Source: Trochalopteron elliotii
Taxonomy: Eukaryota > Chordata > Aves > Passeriformes > Leiothrichidae
Reading direction: 5' to 3'
DNA length: 64,000 nt
Assembly (NCBI GenBank): GCA_024734555.1
Contig: JANPWX010000214.1
Coordinates: forward strand, 349,672 to 413,671
Position numbers and translations under genes: made by a program. Below are positions 1-13,092 of this stretch, in pieces (within the stretch, counting starts at the first letter, position 1; each line of letters starts with the position of its first letter). The notes below the pieces were generated by a model that saw nothing but the letters and a program-made list of their open reading frames with translations, did not search any database and was not told the origin of the DNA.

Positions 1-3000
1 GATGAAGGAGTTCCTTAAAAGAAAAGCAGGCAGTAGAGATCTTTAAAGATTTTTTTTTAGTACACTCGTATTTTTCCCTTTTTGAGAACTATTGAAACTA
101 GGTCTGTATCAATAAAGACAAATGTGTCATCTTCAAACATCTAAATGAATTAATGGCCAGTTACCTATTTTGTCAGACCAGGCAGTCGAAAACGGAGCAG
201 CACCTTTGACAAGCCAGCCAAAGACTGGCAGGACAGGAGATGCCATCCCCCTTGTTACTCCTCACCTTGTGCTATTGAGCCACAGTTTAAAGAACCCCCT
301 GTTTTGGAGAAGGGCTGTTGCCAAGCTTTTGGAGGTTTTCAGAACAGGCTCTGACACTCAGAGCTTGGAACGGGGACACTCAACCCATCATACATACAGC
401 CTGAAATCACTATGGACTACTCTATGCACTGTGGATGATTATTTAGCTCTTATTGGTGCTCTTTCTAATTATCCCTACATTTCTTAAAAAGGACTGAAAG
501 CCCATTACCACAGCCTGTGTTTTCAGTGTCATCCACATTTCCTGTCTTCCACAGCTTGCTCTGATAGTCCTATGCTCTTTCTTCTTCTTTAGAAATCTAA
601 AAAACACATCTCAGCATAGCAATTTCTACTATAAGAGTAATGAGTTCTAATTGTTTCTTTGTTTTAAAGACAGCAAAAGTTGCTGGACATGTGATAGACT
701 AGAAAAGAAAATTGAAATACAGAGCAAAGAAAGTACAGCCTGAGCACTGGGTGGTTATCAGATGGCCTATTTGCATATAATTCGGCCATTCCTTCATCTT
801 CCCTAAACTGAGAAGACTGTTCCCCTTTCTTCTCTTCCAAGCTTACAGGGACCTGTGCTGATTTGAGGGCAGAAGTGAACAGAGCTTGATAAAATGTCAG
901 ACTTTTATGGGTAATGTCTGCTCGTTTCCTTATCTCTACCTTTCCATTGAATTTTGTAATAAAACTACTGATATGCAGATGAGAAGAGATTTTTCATACA
1001 CCATTATTTGATTCTAAAGTACAGAGCCTTGAACTACATCCGTGTTTCCCTGCTGCATTCTGAGAGAGAAGTTTTGCATATCCTTGGAAATGAACATGGA
1101 ACCATTGCCTGGCAGTGGTCTGGTGGCCTGTATCACAGGTTTTGGCGGTTTTGTTGCTTTTACATTCTTCCCCTAGCAGTTTATTGTTTATCCATATCAA
1201 AGTCACTGCACTGGCTGGATCTTGGGTGCAAATACTCTGTTCTTGTTTAGATTTCAGGAATCTTACCACAGACTGCTGGTGTGACTGGGCTGGTGGCTCA
1301 ATCTATTTGCTTTTGCTGCTTTAAAAATGGGATAAAGTACCACTGCACTGCTACAGGGGTGTTATGAGGGTAAAATTCATTCCTAATGGCTGTGAGGTAT
1401 TCAGATGCAGTGGTAATGAGGCTATATGGATGTCTGGAGTATGTGCTTCACTGCACATCTGAAGCAAAACACGTCTGTTTCCTTGGCAACCCCTCTGCAT
1501 CTGTACCATTGTAGCTGCTCTCCACTGGATGTGGAAATATCAAGCACCATTATTGAATCGTGCTCACATTTTGCTTTGTTCGTATTCTGCTATTAAAAAA
1601 ATTCTGTTTGTTACTTTGACACTGTGGCCTCTGAATGTTGCAGGCCTATTCCTCCCTCTGCCTTCCTTGTCTCCCTGCACGTCCCTCCCTCCAGCCCCCC
1701 TTTTCCTCAGCTTAGCCCTCTCCTCTGCTTACAGCAGAAGCCTCGAGGTCACCCACCTTTGGTGGGAAGCAGCAGCACTTCTCTAAGCAGTGCATAAATA
1801 GGGTAATATGGAAACACATCATGTACATGTCCATGCACTGCCCTTGAGGAAATAAAACAACATGAACTTTCTGAACACCAATTAGTGCTGCCATCTGTTA
1901 CTGTCAGCAGATGTACGTGATAACCTTGTGTTTGCTTTCTTGGAAAGAGCTGTGTGTATTTCACTTATGTTATCCATAAAATCTCTTCCTTTTAGCAATG
2001 TAGAGATATGTGATACCATCTAGCAGTTCTATCCTGCTGTGTCATGGTTGTAGGAATGCCTTTACATTAAACAAATGTCACTGATATCTGCAGCTCTGAG
2101 CTGTGTGCAGTCACTGTTTCCAGACAGTGAGAGTTTATATCCCATGGAAGCCCAAAGACTGCTCTGTGAGGAGGTGCTCACCACAGCCTGGAAACTGCAG
2201 CCTCATCCTCCTAACGCAGCTAGTGTCCGTGTCTTCCTTCCAGCTGCTGTGTGTTGAGTGGTGGCTGCCAAAGAGCCAATCCTACATATAGAGAAAAACA
2301 AATACGTCATGTTTAAATAGTTGTCACCAATTCAAAATAAAAATTTCAGGTTTTAGGGTTTCTGTTCTTCTCTCTGTCAGTCTAGCCCAATTACCATGTA
2401 AAGATATAAGGAAAATATAGGAAAAAAAGAAGTGTTGAAAACACACCTAAGTTCAAATTCTTGTGCTCTGCTTATTCTCAGCACCTGCATCTCTTCGGTG
2501 CAATTTCTCTGGGATCCATTGCTCTGAGCACTACTTCACTTGCCTTCACCTCTGCTCATGAACAGGTTTGCATCTCTGTGCATTTGTGCTGGGTAATGTA
2601 CCATGAAAAAATGCCTAACAAAAGGGTTAAGGTGTTGAAAGACTGAACATAAGAATCAATTTCTGGTTAAGAAATAGAAAAGGAAGCACAGAATGTGGGC
2701 CACAAAGCCTGTTCTGTAAATCTGCCCAGTCATTCAGTGCTTATCTGAGCATGATATTACCACAATTATATCTTTAGTGTGACTGAGACCTCCATCCATT
2801 TTCTAAAAGCTGGAATGTAAATAGATACAAAAGAAATGAGAATCTTCCCTATTTCTGGCAAGCACTGAAGACAGATGAAGGAGACTTTTATCTGTGAGAT
2901 CTAGGAAGATTATCCTAACAGTTCCTCCTTACAGGTTAATGTTTATACATCTCCTTTTGCCTAAAATAAGTTGGTCTCTACTAAAATCTGTGTTCTAGAG

Positions 3001-3740
3001 CAATATCTGCTGCAAATTAAGACATAAAGAATTGCTCCACAGTATCCTGGGAGACCATTTTCCATTTTAAAATCAATTCTAATTAAATGTATGTACTTTA
3101 ATGTTGACATAAATCAGTTCCAAATTTACATGCTGCCAATACCTCACGAAACATCATTTACCTTGATTCTAATGAGCTCATCCCTCAGTGTATTTTGTGC
3201 AAGTAAGTGAATTACCTTTGTTTTTACATGAACATAGATATACACACATATAGCATCTACATATGAAGAGGGTGCAAAAAATAATGGGGATTTAGGTCTT
3301 TTGGCCAGATTTGATTGAAATTTCCTTTAGCTGTAGGACTCCTCTGAAACAAAGTCTTCTAAAACATCCTAAGTAGGCTGTTGGGTAAAATCAGAATTCT
3401 CCTTATGTGTGGCTGTGAGAAAGCACTGACATAGATGTCTAATCCCAACAGAGTGGTCACTTTCTGCAGCTCTCCTGTAAGAAATGGAACTTCTCCCCAC
3501 TTATTACTATTTCATGCAATCAGGTGTACTGATTTTTGTTACGGTGTTCTATTTCTCTGAAATTATTAAAGGATTTGAGCATTTTCCTAGCAGGTATTTT
3601 AAATAATGGACATGGCACTATAAGAAGTGTACAGAGAACAGCAGAATGTTCTTTGCATTTGAGTAGGTAGCAAGAAAGCTTTGGCTATGTGACAAAGAGA
3701 TTTTATGGTACATGTGTTTAATGAGAGGCAGGGTAGAAGA

Positions 3741-3780
3741 ACATATATATGTACACATATGTGTGTATATATATACATAC
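3741..3780. repeat. Imperfect AT/GT microsatellite
   Basis: Alternating purine-pyrimidine run (ATATATAT, GTACACAT, GTGTGTATATATAT). Intergenic. Confidence 0.8.
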
Positions 3781-4791
3781 AGACAAAAATACACCCCTGA
3801 AATATGGGAGCCATATGGGGGAACAGAGTAGTTCCCTGTACTGGAAAAAAGGCTCAAGTGTGACAGAAATCTCAGTGAAAATGAACTTCAGGATTCAGTA
3901 GGCACTTCTGCAAGGGATTAACAAAGTAAATGTAGACTTGCCTCTAACAAGAAACAGAGTCCCACATTCAATAAAAGGCAATTAGGCCATTATAGTTAGG
4001 TCATGGCAAAACTGTGTGAACCAAGGGAGCACACCCTTTCATATTTTAGTTCATATTAGAGTTGTGCACCACATTTCACATTGATTGGGCTTCTAGATTG
4101 CCTCCAATCAAAGAAAAGCCCAGGTCTCTTGATTGCATGGTGCTTAATGGACTGCATTTCTGCAGGGAATCAAGTCAAGCCTGTGTGCTGCCTTCAGTGG
4201 GAAAGCTGGTTTAAGAAACTCATTTCTTTATTCATAACAGCCTTAAACAAGAATTGTAATGCTGTGCCAAAGTTTACCACCTTCAAGGTGTGAAGTTATG
4301 GCTGGTTTTGAGGCCATGCTGCAAACCAGGTCTCTGAAATGTTTAAAATAGTCACCAGAAGCTCCCGAGCAGATGGTTTTGAAGGCAGCTTTGTCATCAC
4401 CACTACCACTGCATAACTGCACAATAAATGTCATAGCTGAGTGCAAGTCCACAAAAGAAACATGGAAATCCATGAAAGCACATAAAGAATGAAGAGTGCA
4501 GTCTACCTTTGCCTTCCAGCTGTATGGTGAACAGCTACTGGGCACAGCTGCAAAGAGGAAAAGGAGCAGCATCCAGACCTTGGTTTAGTTGTATGCAGTG
4601 CATCTGATCACACCACATTATTGGGAGCTACAGATTTTGTAGCATCATGCAGTTGTTTCAGAGTTTCATCTTGACTTTAAGAACTGCTGTTGGGAAAGGC
4701 CCCCAGGTGATTATTCTCAGGATGCTCTTTTCTGACTATTCCTGAATGGAATGGTTAATTTTTATTAAAAGGTATTTTAATTAATTGAATT

Positions 4792-4813
4792 GCATTTTAA
4801 TAAATTAAAATGC
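4792..4813. repeat. Short AT-rich inverted repeat
   Basis: GCATTTTAA and its exact reverse complement TTAAAATGC separated by TAAA, within a very AT-rich block (4740-4860). This may be chance in such composition. Confidence 0.5.
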
Positions 4814-7800
4814 TTCTTTCAATTTATTTAAAATTAAGAAGAACCAGCGAATTTAAAATGCCTTTACATCTTAAAAGGGGTTTCATTTCATCCCAGCTCA
4901 TCCCCACCCTTCTACTGATAGACTTTGGCAATTGTTTTGAGAAGAAGTGGTTTAAAAACAGATGTGGAATCTTGTATGGACACCGATGATTCTTCTTTCA
5001 GAAAACTGCTTTCTTGCAAATCCAGCAGTGATCTTTAATACATTGACTTATACTTTGACCTATGATTTCAGCATCTTCTAAACAATAATCTGGAATAGCA
5101 GCCTTCTTGTTGGCAGCCCTCAAATGCTTCTGTAGGATTAAGGAATGTAGTCATAGTGTCCAGGCCTCTGATTTTGCAGATTTTGCCAAGCTCCTAGAAA
5201 TGAACATTGGAAGCAGCTTTGGGACATTCTTACTTGAGTTCCTGCCCCTACAAGCAGATCTGGAGCATGGAAGTTAAAAATCTCTATCCTCCTTCAGAAG
5301 AAGAATCACTTAGTACAGTCTCAGTGGGGACATGCCATAAGACACAATGTTCAGTCTCTGTGTGTGGCCATTACCTTGTAATGCGGACCAGAACTTATTT
5401 TTAAAAGGTGCAATAATGCAGTGGTAACACAAGTGCTTTGCCGCTGGTGGGGCTACAAACCACTTCATGTGTCCAAGAGACTTCAGTGGGTGTGATGAAG
5501 GTGAGATATGGGCTGTTCAGGTCACTGTAGGTGTGCCTGATTACAGTGTTGGATCATCACAAGCACACTCGGAATGGAAATTTAACCACGTACCAGGAGG
5601 TATTGCCTTCAGCTTATGTTTTCCATAAATTCATCTTCTTTTTCAGTGACTGTCAAGTGTTATAATCCATCAATTTGAAAAATATTATTCTTTTGAGTCT
5701 ATTCTTAAAGAGGGCTCATCCATTCCCGTGAGCTGAAAGAGTTTAACATCATCAGCTGCTCTATTCCTGGATCACTATATGTGGGTAATTGCCTGGAATC
5801 CCAGCCTTTCCCATCTGCTTTCATTAAAGGACAGTTCTTTTCTGCCTTTAGGAGATTAAAACCAGACGTTTACTATTTGGGGTGTGACCACCAGGCATCA
5901 GAAGGAGATGACACTAAAATTCTGTTTGAAACAAACTAAGTGCAACAGGAGCTTTCTTGGGTTGAGTTGGAGAGTCTGTGTGTGTTTAACACATAAATGA
6001 TGCTTCATGCTTCACCGAAGCCAAACCTCCAAAATATTCATTGCATTTGCACTGTTTGAAACTGTCTCTGAAGAAGTACCCTAAAATGGGAGGAGTGTAA
6101 ACACTCTTTTCTTTTCACTGAAGACAAAGATTGAGCTTTCCTGGGGACAATTCTGAAAATAGTCATGAAGAGTTTCAGTTTGGGTGTTTCTTCAATCAAT
6201 TTGTCTAAACTTAACACAGAGCAGTAAGGAGGTTAAATGGCAAGTCATGTAGGATCCCTAACAATACAGGACACAGATATTCACAGACATTCACAGATAC
6301 AAATACACAGAGCCCTAACAAGAGTGGTAACATGTTGCAGTTCTACCTGCTTCATCTCTGCTGAGGTCAGGATGAAAGACATGGGAAGTGTAGAGACAAG
6401 TTCGGTCTTGGTTGTTTGTTATATCTTATCTATTTACAGTATTTACAGTCTCACTAAGCATGAGCTCCAATTTGCCAGTTAAAGAAACAAGACAAAATGG
6501 AGAGCTTCTAACTCGTACTGAGGCTATTTAAGAGATAATTACCCAATACCAAAGTGACACCTACATTATTTATGCTTTTGACCCAATAATGACCATTCAA
6601 GGTTTGCAATGCAGACATCTTTCACCCAGCTGGAGAAAACCACACAAATCCATGAAGAACAAGGAAGAAGAAGGTGAAGAAGAAGAATCCACACAATACC
6701 CTGAATCCTCCATCTTGGCCCACACACATTATTATATACCAAAACCCCAAATCTGTTTTCACCCTGTGAGATCACACAACACCACTCTAACTACACACCC
6801 ACAACCCCTGTGCCATCACACAATCTTGGAAACCTGTTCCAAGGCCTCAAGTCAAATGCGGTGCCTCCTGAGGGTCAGCACCCCTCAGCTCAGAAAGCCT
6901 GAAATTTTCAGCTTCCAGGGTTCCAACAGTAACAGGGAGAAAGCAAAATACCCAAAATATTACCTGCGTGACTTGATGCACTGCTTGAAAATGTCCAGAT
7001 TCCATGGCATTACAGGAATACACAGCATATTATTTTAACTTTTTTTTTCAACCACACAAGTTAGATTTTTCTTGTGTTTATGGATTTGTACTTATCCTTT
7101 GTAGTCTAATTCTTCTTAAATTCAGATAGAGGCGACTGTCTCCATTCCCCTAAAAAGCAACTGGATCAAGGCACAGAAGATACCTAAAAGAGGTATTGAA
7201 ATCTCTGAGTCTGAAGACTTGCATTGTGGATAGTCCTGTGTTTCCACTGCCTTTGCTTCTGACTGGTCCTTTCAGTCAAACCTGCAGGAGATGCACGTGC
7301 CTTAGAGACACAGCTGTGTGTTTGCCTGCCATTTTCTGCTTCCCAAAACTTCCTCAGGGTGGCTTTCTAAAGTAGTGGATGGTGGCAGTTTCACAGACTC
7401 TTAAAATACTGTGATGAGAGATTTGTTTTTATAAAAAAAGATTTTAGTTTTCTTCAATAAGTTTTTAAAGAGCTGCTAAAATAAATTGACAATTAGTCAT
7501 TCACAAACAAGATAGTGCAACACATAAAAAATTAATTCTACTTCCAACAAAACCGATGGCAAGGTTCCCACTGACTACACTGGGGCAGAATCTGACATTG
7601 GGTAGTTGACCTTCTCTCCTCTAAAGGCAGAGAGTTTTTCACTGAATATAATGAACACAAAAATAGCCACTAGAATAGCTGTATAACATTCAGGAACTAA
7701 GAAAGTCAATACTCCTTGCACTTAAGTAAGAACCAACAAGAAAAAATTACATGTCATTTGCTCTGCTCAAAGGAGAATCAGATTAAATTGTATTTTCTCA

Positions 7801-7955
7801 AAGTTTTTTTTTTATAATGACTCAAATATCATTGTTCAATGAAATTGAATAACCAATACTGCTGCTGTTTCTATTTTTTGTACTCCACAAGATAATATGG
7901 GTAAGCAAATGAAAGGAGGCTGTCAATACATGTATATATTCAATACAGTACCAGC

Positions 7956-8010
7956 TGTATGTGCAGGTGTGTGTAGAGGTGCAGTGTGCGTGTGTGTGCA
8001 TGTGTGTATT
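7956..8010. repeat. Degenerate TG microsatellite
   Basis: Interrupted (TG)n run with GTGTGTG blocks broken by AGAGGTGC and GCATG. Intergenic. Confidence 0.8.
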
Positions 8011-11000
8011 AAAATAACATGTGAATGAAAAGACATAAGCATTTTCTAATTATCTTTAGGATATGGGCACAGTCATACCAATCACTCTGAGCTAGAAGAA
8101 AGCATATTTCCTCCCAGGATAAATATACCTTTCTGAAGTGAGGCTCACTAACATCCTTTTACTCAAAACCCTTGTTTTTTTTCAGGGAAAAAAAAAAGTC
8201 CAACAATAAGCACCTAAAAAAATATACTGCAATGTATTTCCTTGAGGTATGAGATTGAATTAAGTGAGGCAGGGGAGAGAATGAAATCTTATTGCCCCAT
8301 CTCTGATGGGGGATGCCTGGATAAAAGACAGAACAGCATTTCCAAGACTATGTCTGCCTTTTGCATATGAAGGAAATCTGTAGGAGGAGTCTATGAAAGA
8401 GATAGTAAGAAATCCAGTCTGTTGTCCAGAAAGAACTGCATTGAGCTAAACCCTTCCCTGCATGACCACATCAACATGCAGCTCTTTCAAACCATGCTCA
8501 GGGCACCACCTGGGAGCTCCTGCAGACAGTGAGGACCTGTGTGCCTCAGTGTCTCATATGTCTCAAGGTGGGGTTGCAGATTTTGAGGCTTTATTAGTGA
8601 TTTGATCTAGTTGTTTTTGTCCCATGCTTCAGTCCAAATTAAGCCTCTAGCTTGCTGCTGAACTGGCCACAAAAGTATTTCTGTTTCACTATCTATACAT
8701 TAGGAATCATACTGGTGTTTTGAGATACAGATTTCAAATGCTAATAGTTGTTACAACAACTAAATATACAGATATCACTGTAAATTTCACAAAAACCCCC
8801 AACTCTTAGAGTTCTTATCATGTCATAAATGTCTGGACATGATAGGAGATAGGTTTTTGCTTTATAAACCATAAGAACAATACAGTTTTGCAGTGGTTGT
8901 CCAAGATACCCCCTTGAAGAAAAGCATAGGTTAAGCACCTTTTGCTGGCAGGCTTGTACATACCTTGTGGATGCACAGAGCCCCTGGAATAAGGTTAATA
9001 CAGTTTCTGGTGAGAAAGCAGAATGTTTTATGTTGCCTTTCCTCACAGCTTTTCTTACTCTACATTTTTTCACTGGTGAGAATTTCTTGGTCCCACACTG
9101 ATTCGATCTTGCTGCTGAAGCAGAACAGAAACACAAGCAGCAGTGTCCTTCTACACCAATAACCACATGGAAGAGGAAAAATCTCAGCCCAAAATATTAT
9201 TTTCATAATAGTATATGTAAGAAGAGTTTGCAGTGAATAATCACCTTGGATTTTTTGTATAATTTTGGATTGATTTTTTTTTAAAGAAACAATTACTTGC
9301 AAAATTTTCCAAACCAAAACCCATCATTTTTTCTCCAGGTAATTCTTTTTGTTGGTAGAAATGTATCATTGCCTTTGGCAGAGTCTGAGTATGTTCACAC
9401 TTGCCTTTGCACAGCTGCTTGAGCTTTCTACAGCAGTAGCAGGTAAGATGAGGGTCAGTAAGCAGAAATTGGGGTCAGTTTTCCAGATATCACATTACAT
9501 AGCTCAATCACTATCTCTCTCTAGTATGTTTCATCTGAAGACAATAAAGTTTATCTGCCTTTTAAGGCAAGGTCACTCAGTTTCTCCCGATTCAATCTCC
9601 ATTCTGTGACTTCTTACACAAAGACTCAAGTAAGATTTGCTCACAGCTATTTAGCATATGAGTGGGTGTAGTTTGATGAGAGGTGATTTGAGTATCTACA
9701 GAAAGTGGAAACAATGCTGACTTAGTGTTCCAGTCCAGTGTCGTCTTAATTTAAAGGAAAGGGAATTAAACCTGAAAAGAAGCTACAGTATCACAGCGTG
9801 ATTTCTCCAGTGGGAATCTTGCATACAAGTCACAATAAACGTGTGCAATTCAGAAAGCACATTTTCCTGCTGTCAGGTGGGAGAGATCAATGCATGAAGT
9901 AATTGGATGACGAATAAAGCAACAGCAAAGAAACACTTGTTCAAGTGTGAAGCTACAGGATAAACAGAATTCTCCTTGCTGTGCTGCAGTGTTTGACTTT
10001 TCCCTTGGGGAATTCCCAAGCCCTGGCCCTGATCCTCACGGAGGATGGCAGAAGGCTCCATCGGGAGCTGCTGCGCAGGGAGCTGCTGCAGCCAGCCAGG
10101 GGTGAAGGGCACAGGCAAAGACAGGGCTGGAATATCCGTGTGACTGACCCAGAGGGGACCCATGTAGCCAGCTCCTGTTCATTTGCATGTTAGTCTTCAA
10201 AGTAAGTCAGCATTTTCCACAGAAGCTGGAAATGACGGAGCCCTGAAATACAGTCATTTGGTGACATCAGAGCAGTGAGATACAGCTCCTTGCCATTGCT
10301 GTCCAGATGATTTGTGCTTTTCATTACAGCAGTATGATAATAAAATCAAAGTCTGGGGAAGCAAAATGACAGACAAAAGCAGACGCCTGCCAGTAGTGTG
10401 GTATGACAAAGTCCCTTGTTCTCTCTGGAAATATAAGCCTTTTGCATCAGTAGAAAGCTATTTAGTTCATTCTCATTAAATTTATTGGTAGGGTGACTTT
10501 ATATAGGTCTGACAGAATGATTCGGTAAAGCTGGCAACTGCATTTTTTAAAGTGTCTTTTGTTCTAACACTGAAATAGCCCACCAGGAAGTAAACCTGGC
10601 TTTAGTGGTCAACTTCAGCAATTAGTGGGAGAAAATAGCCAGAAGATGATGAGGTCTGCAAAGCAATTCCTTTGTTGGTTAATCACACCTTTATGGAAAG
10701 ACACTGAAAGCCTGAGAATGTGCTACTGCAGGATTCAAGCTCCACTGCTTTTCTCTGTATGTTTAAGGATGTTTTACTAGGGAAACAAGAAACACAAGAA
10801 AGAAAATGTTGCATGATTAAATGGTTTGGGTAGAGGGGAGAGGCTTGATTATTGCTTAAAACAGAATAGTAAGAAATTGAAATTTAGAAAGGGTCATATT
10901 TTTTTTTCAGTGGAAAAAAGCTGGTGTCCAGCTCACAGCAATCTGACACTTTGATTTGCAGGAAAATACGTGAGTGAAAATCACAGTAGGGGTAAAACTG

Positions 11001-13060
11001 CTTGAGAGGGATGTTAATGAAAGGAGGATATCTTCAGAAGAAGAAACAGAAGACAGGCCCCTTAGATAAACATTTGTAATGCAATAGAGTAATAACTCAG
11101 GAGCCAGGGGCAGAATGCTCATGGTTTTATATTGCACATGATGGAAACAGACCTTATAGCATACCATGAGTGATGGAGGGTAGAGGTGTCTGGTTTTGGG
11201 CTAAATCTCCTGTGGCTCTATTAGTGGACAGTAGCAGTTCCTCCTTCCACAAGGGAATCCCCAGGGAATGGGGACCCAAACCTGTGGCACAGAGGATAAA
11301 ACAAGGCCATGCAGCACAGCAGGGACAACAGGGTTGCTCAGCCCTGTGGCACTTCAGCCCCAGCAGGGTGGCATTCCACAGAGCAGTAAAGTGGTCCAGC
11401 CTGGCCTTACTCCAGCCTTAGGCTATTCCCAGATATTGCTTTTCTTGCTCACTGCTCCATGTCTGTGCCCAGATCTTAAGAGACATTTGTTTCAACAGGA
11501 AAGCCTGCTCTTTTGAGAAGAAATAGCTTTTCTGGTTGGTATCCTGAAACTACCCACCATAGTGCTGGTGACTATGCAAGGCTGAGAGACGGAACACACA
11601 CCTGAGCGTGGGCCACAGCAGCATCTTTTAAAGCATCCACAGATACTGCAGCAGTACCCAGAATAAGCTTCAGAAGCAAGGACTGAGTTAATGCTGGATA
11701 ATTTCTTGCTGAATATTAAAATGTCCCATTTAATTTAATGTTCAGCGTGTTGTGGTTTTAGGGTTTGGCAGAGGAAAGCTGGGAGAAACATCAATAGTCA
11801 TTGATGTTCTGCTGTAAGTTGTGGTATGGTGCTGTATGTTGTCATCTAAACATTAGGCCACTTGTACTGAAAGGAAAGCAGAAGCTATCTGCTTCCTGTT
11901 TGAAGAAGAATATGAAAGACTATGAAGCACCAGATAGAAAATGAGGACTGATGGGTGCTCTGAACACACTAAGCATTATACAGAAATACTCTAATGGCCA
12001 CATGATTACTCAAGTTTTGAGTTTTGCAAGATTTTGTTTCTGGCACTTTATTCAAATAAGAAGTAGAGGAAAAATACAGTAGGCTATGTTGTAAAATAGG
12101 GGTGGATCTGAAAATAAATACTTCCCTTGCACCATTTAATAATCATTTAGTTTACAAAGAGGGTTAAACAAACTGAAATCTATTAAAAAAATAACAAGCA
12201 TATGTCTAAGAAAGTAATTGCCCATACTAGAATCAGACTAACAAAATAGTTTCCATTTGTAACTGCATATGCAGCCAAATCCTTGTAATTTTCATAGTAA
12301 TCTGAAAACTGAGTCATGACCACTTCAGAAATATCTTTGTCTTCACTGAGTTTACAGAAAACTATAATGAGTTTAAAACCACCATTTAAAAACTGAAACA
12401 CATGGGTTTTTTTTCAGAATATTGAAATTGGGAGGTAGTTAAAACTACAGTTCTTGTTTTTGTTTGTTTTGTTTTTTCCCCATTTAATCTCTGTGTAGCA
12501 TGGCCTGTTGCTTACTAAATATTATGACTACAGACAGCTGTGTTTATTTCTTTTTTAAAGAAAGTAGCAGCTAGAAAAAAAAAATCCTTGTTCTGTTTTA
12601 ATTCACACTTAGAAAATGTAGTGATGTCCTTGTAGTCTTAGTAGCTCATAAGATATTAGGAAGAGAAAGAAATCTACAGCATACTTTTAACCACTTTCCA
12701 AGTTATTTCATATAGAGAAAAGTAGCAGATCGGTCACTAGCCATGAAATGCAACTGACTTACAGGAGCCTGTTTAAATGCTAACAATCATTAATGCCGGT
12801 TAAGTAATAGGACATACACAAATAATCCACTTTTTTCTATACATGAAGACACATAAGCTAATGTTTGCTCCGAGGTTTTCATCACCCTAGTTAATCTTCT
12901 CTTGATCCCTGTCCTTCTGCTTAAAACATTTCAGGCACATTCTACATAAAGCTCTTCTAACAGAAAACATCAGCTTAGGGTAATGAATGAAAGACAGTGC
13001 TTCACTGACCCTGGCAGAGTTACTTTACTTCCATTTACTTTCAACAAACACATGATTTCC

Positions 13061-13092
13061 ATATATATATATATATATATTTGTATATATAT
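13061..13092. repeat. (AT)n microsatellite
   Basis: Ten uninterrupted AT units at 13061-13080, then TTG and a further TATATATATC. Likely length-polymorphic. Confidence 0.9.

Noticed and set aside
11748..11790. TGTTGTGGTTTTAGGG resembling the start of some avian LTRs
   Set aside because: The similarity stops after a few bases and no LTR end or target duplication follows, so I do not call an element.
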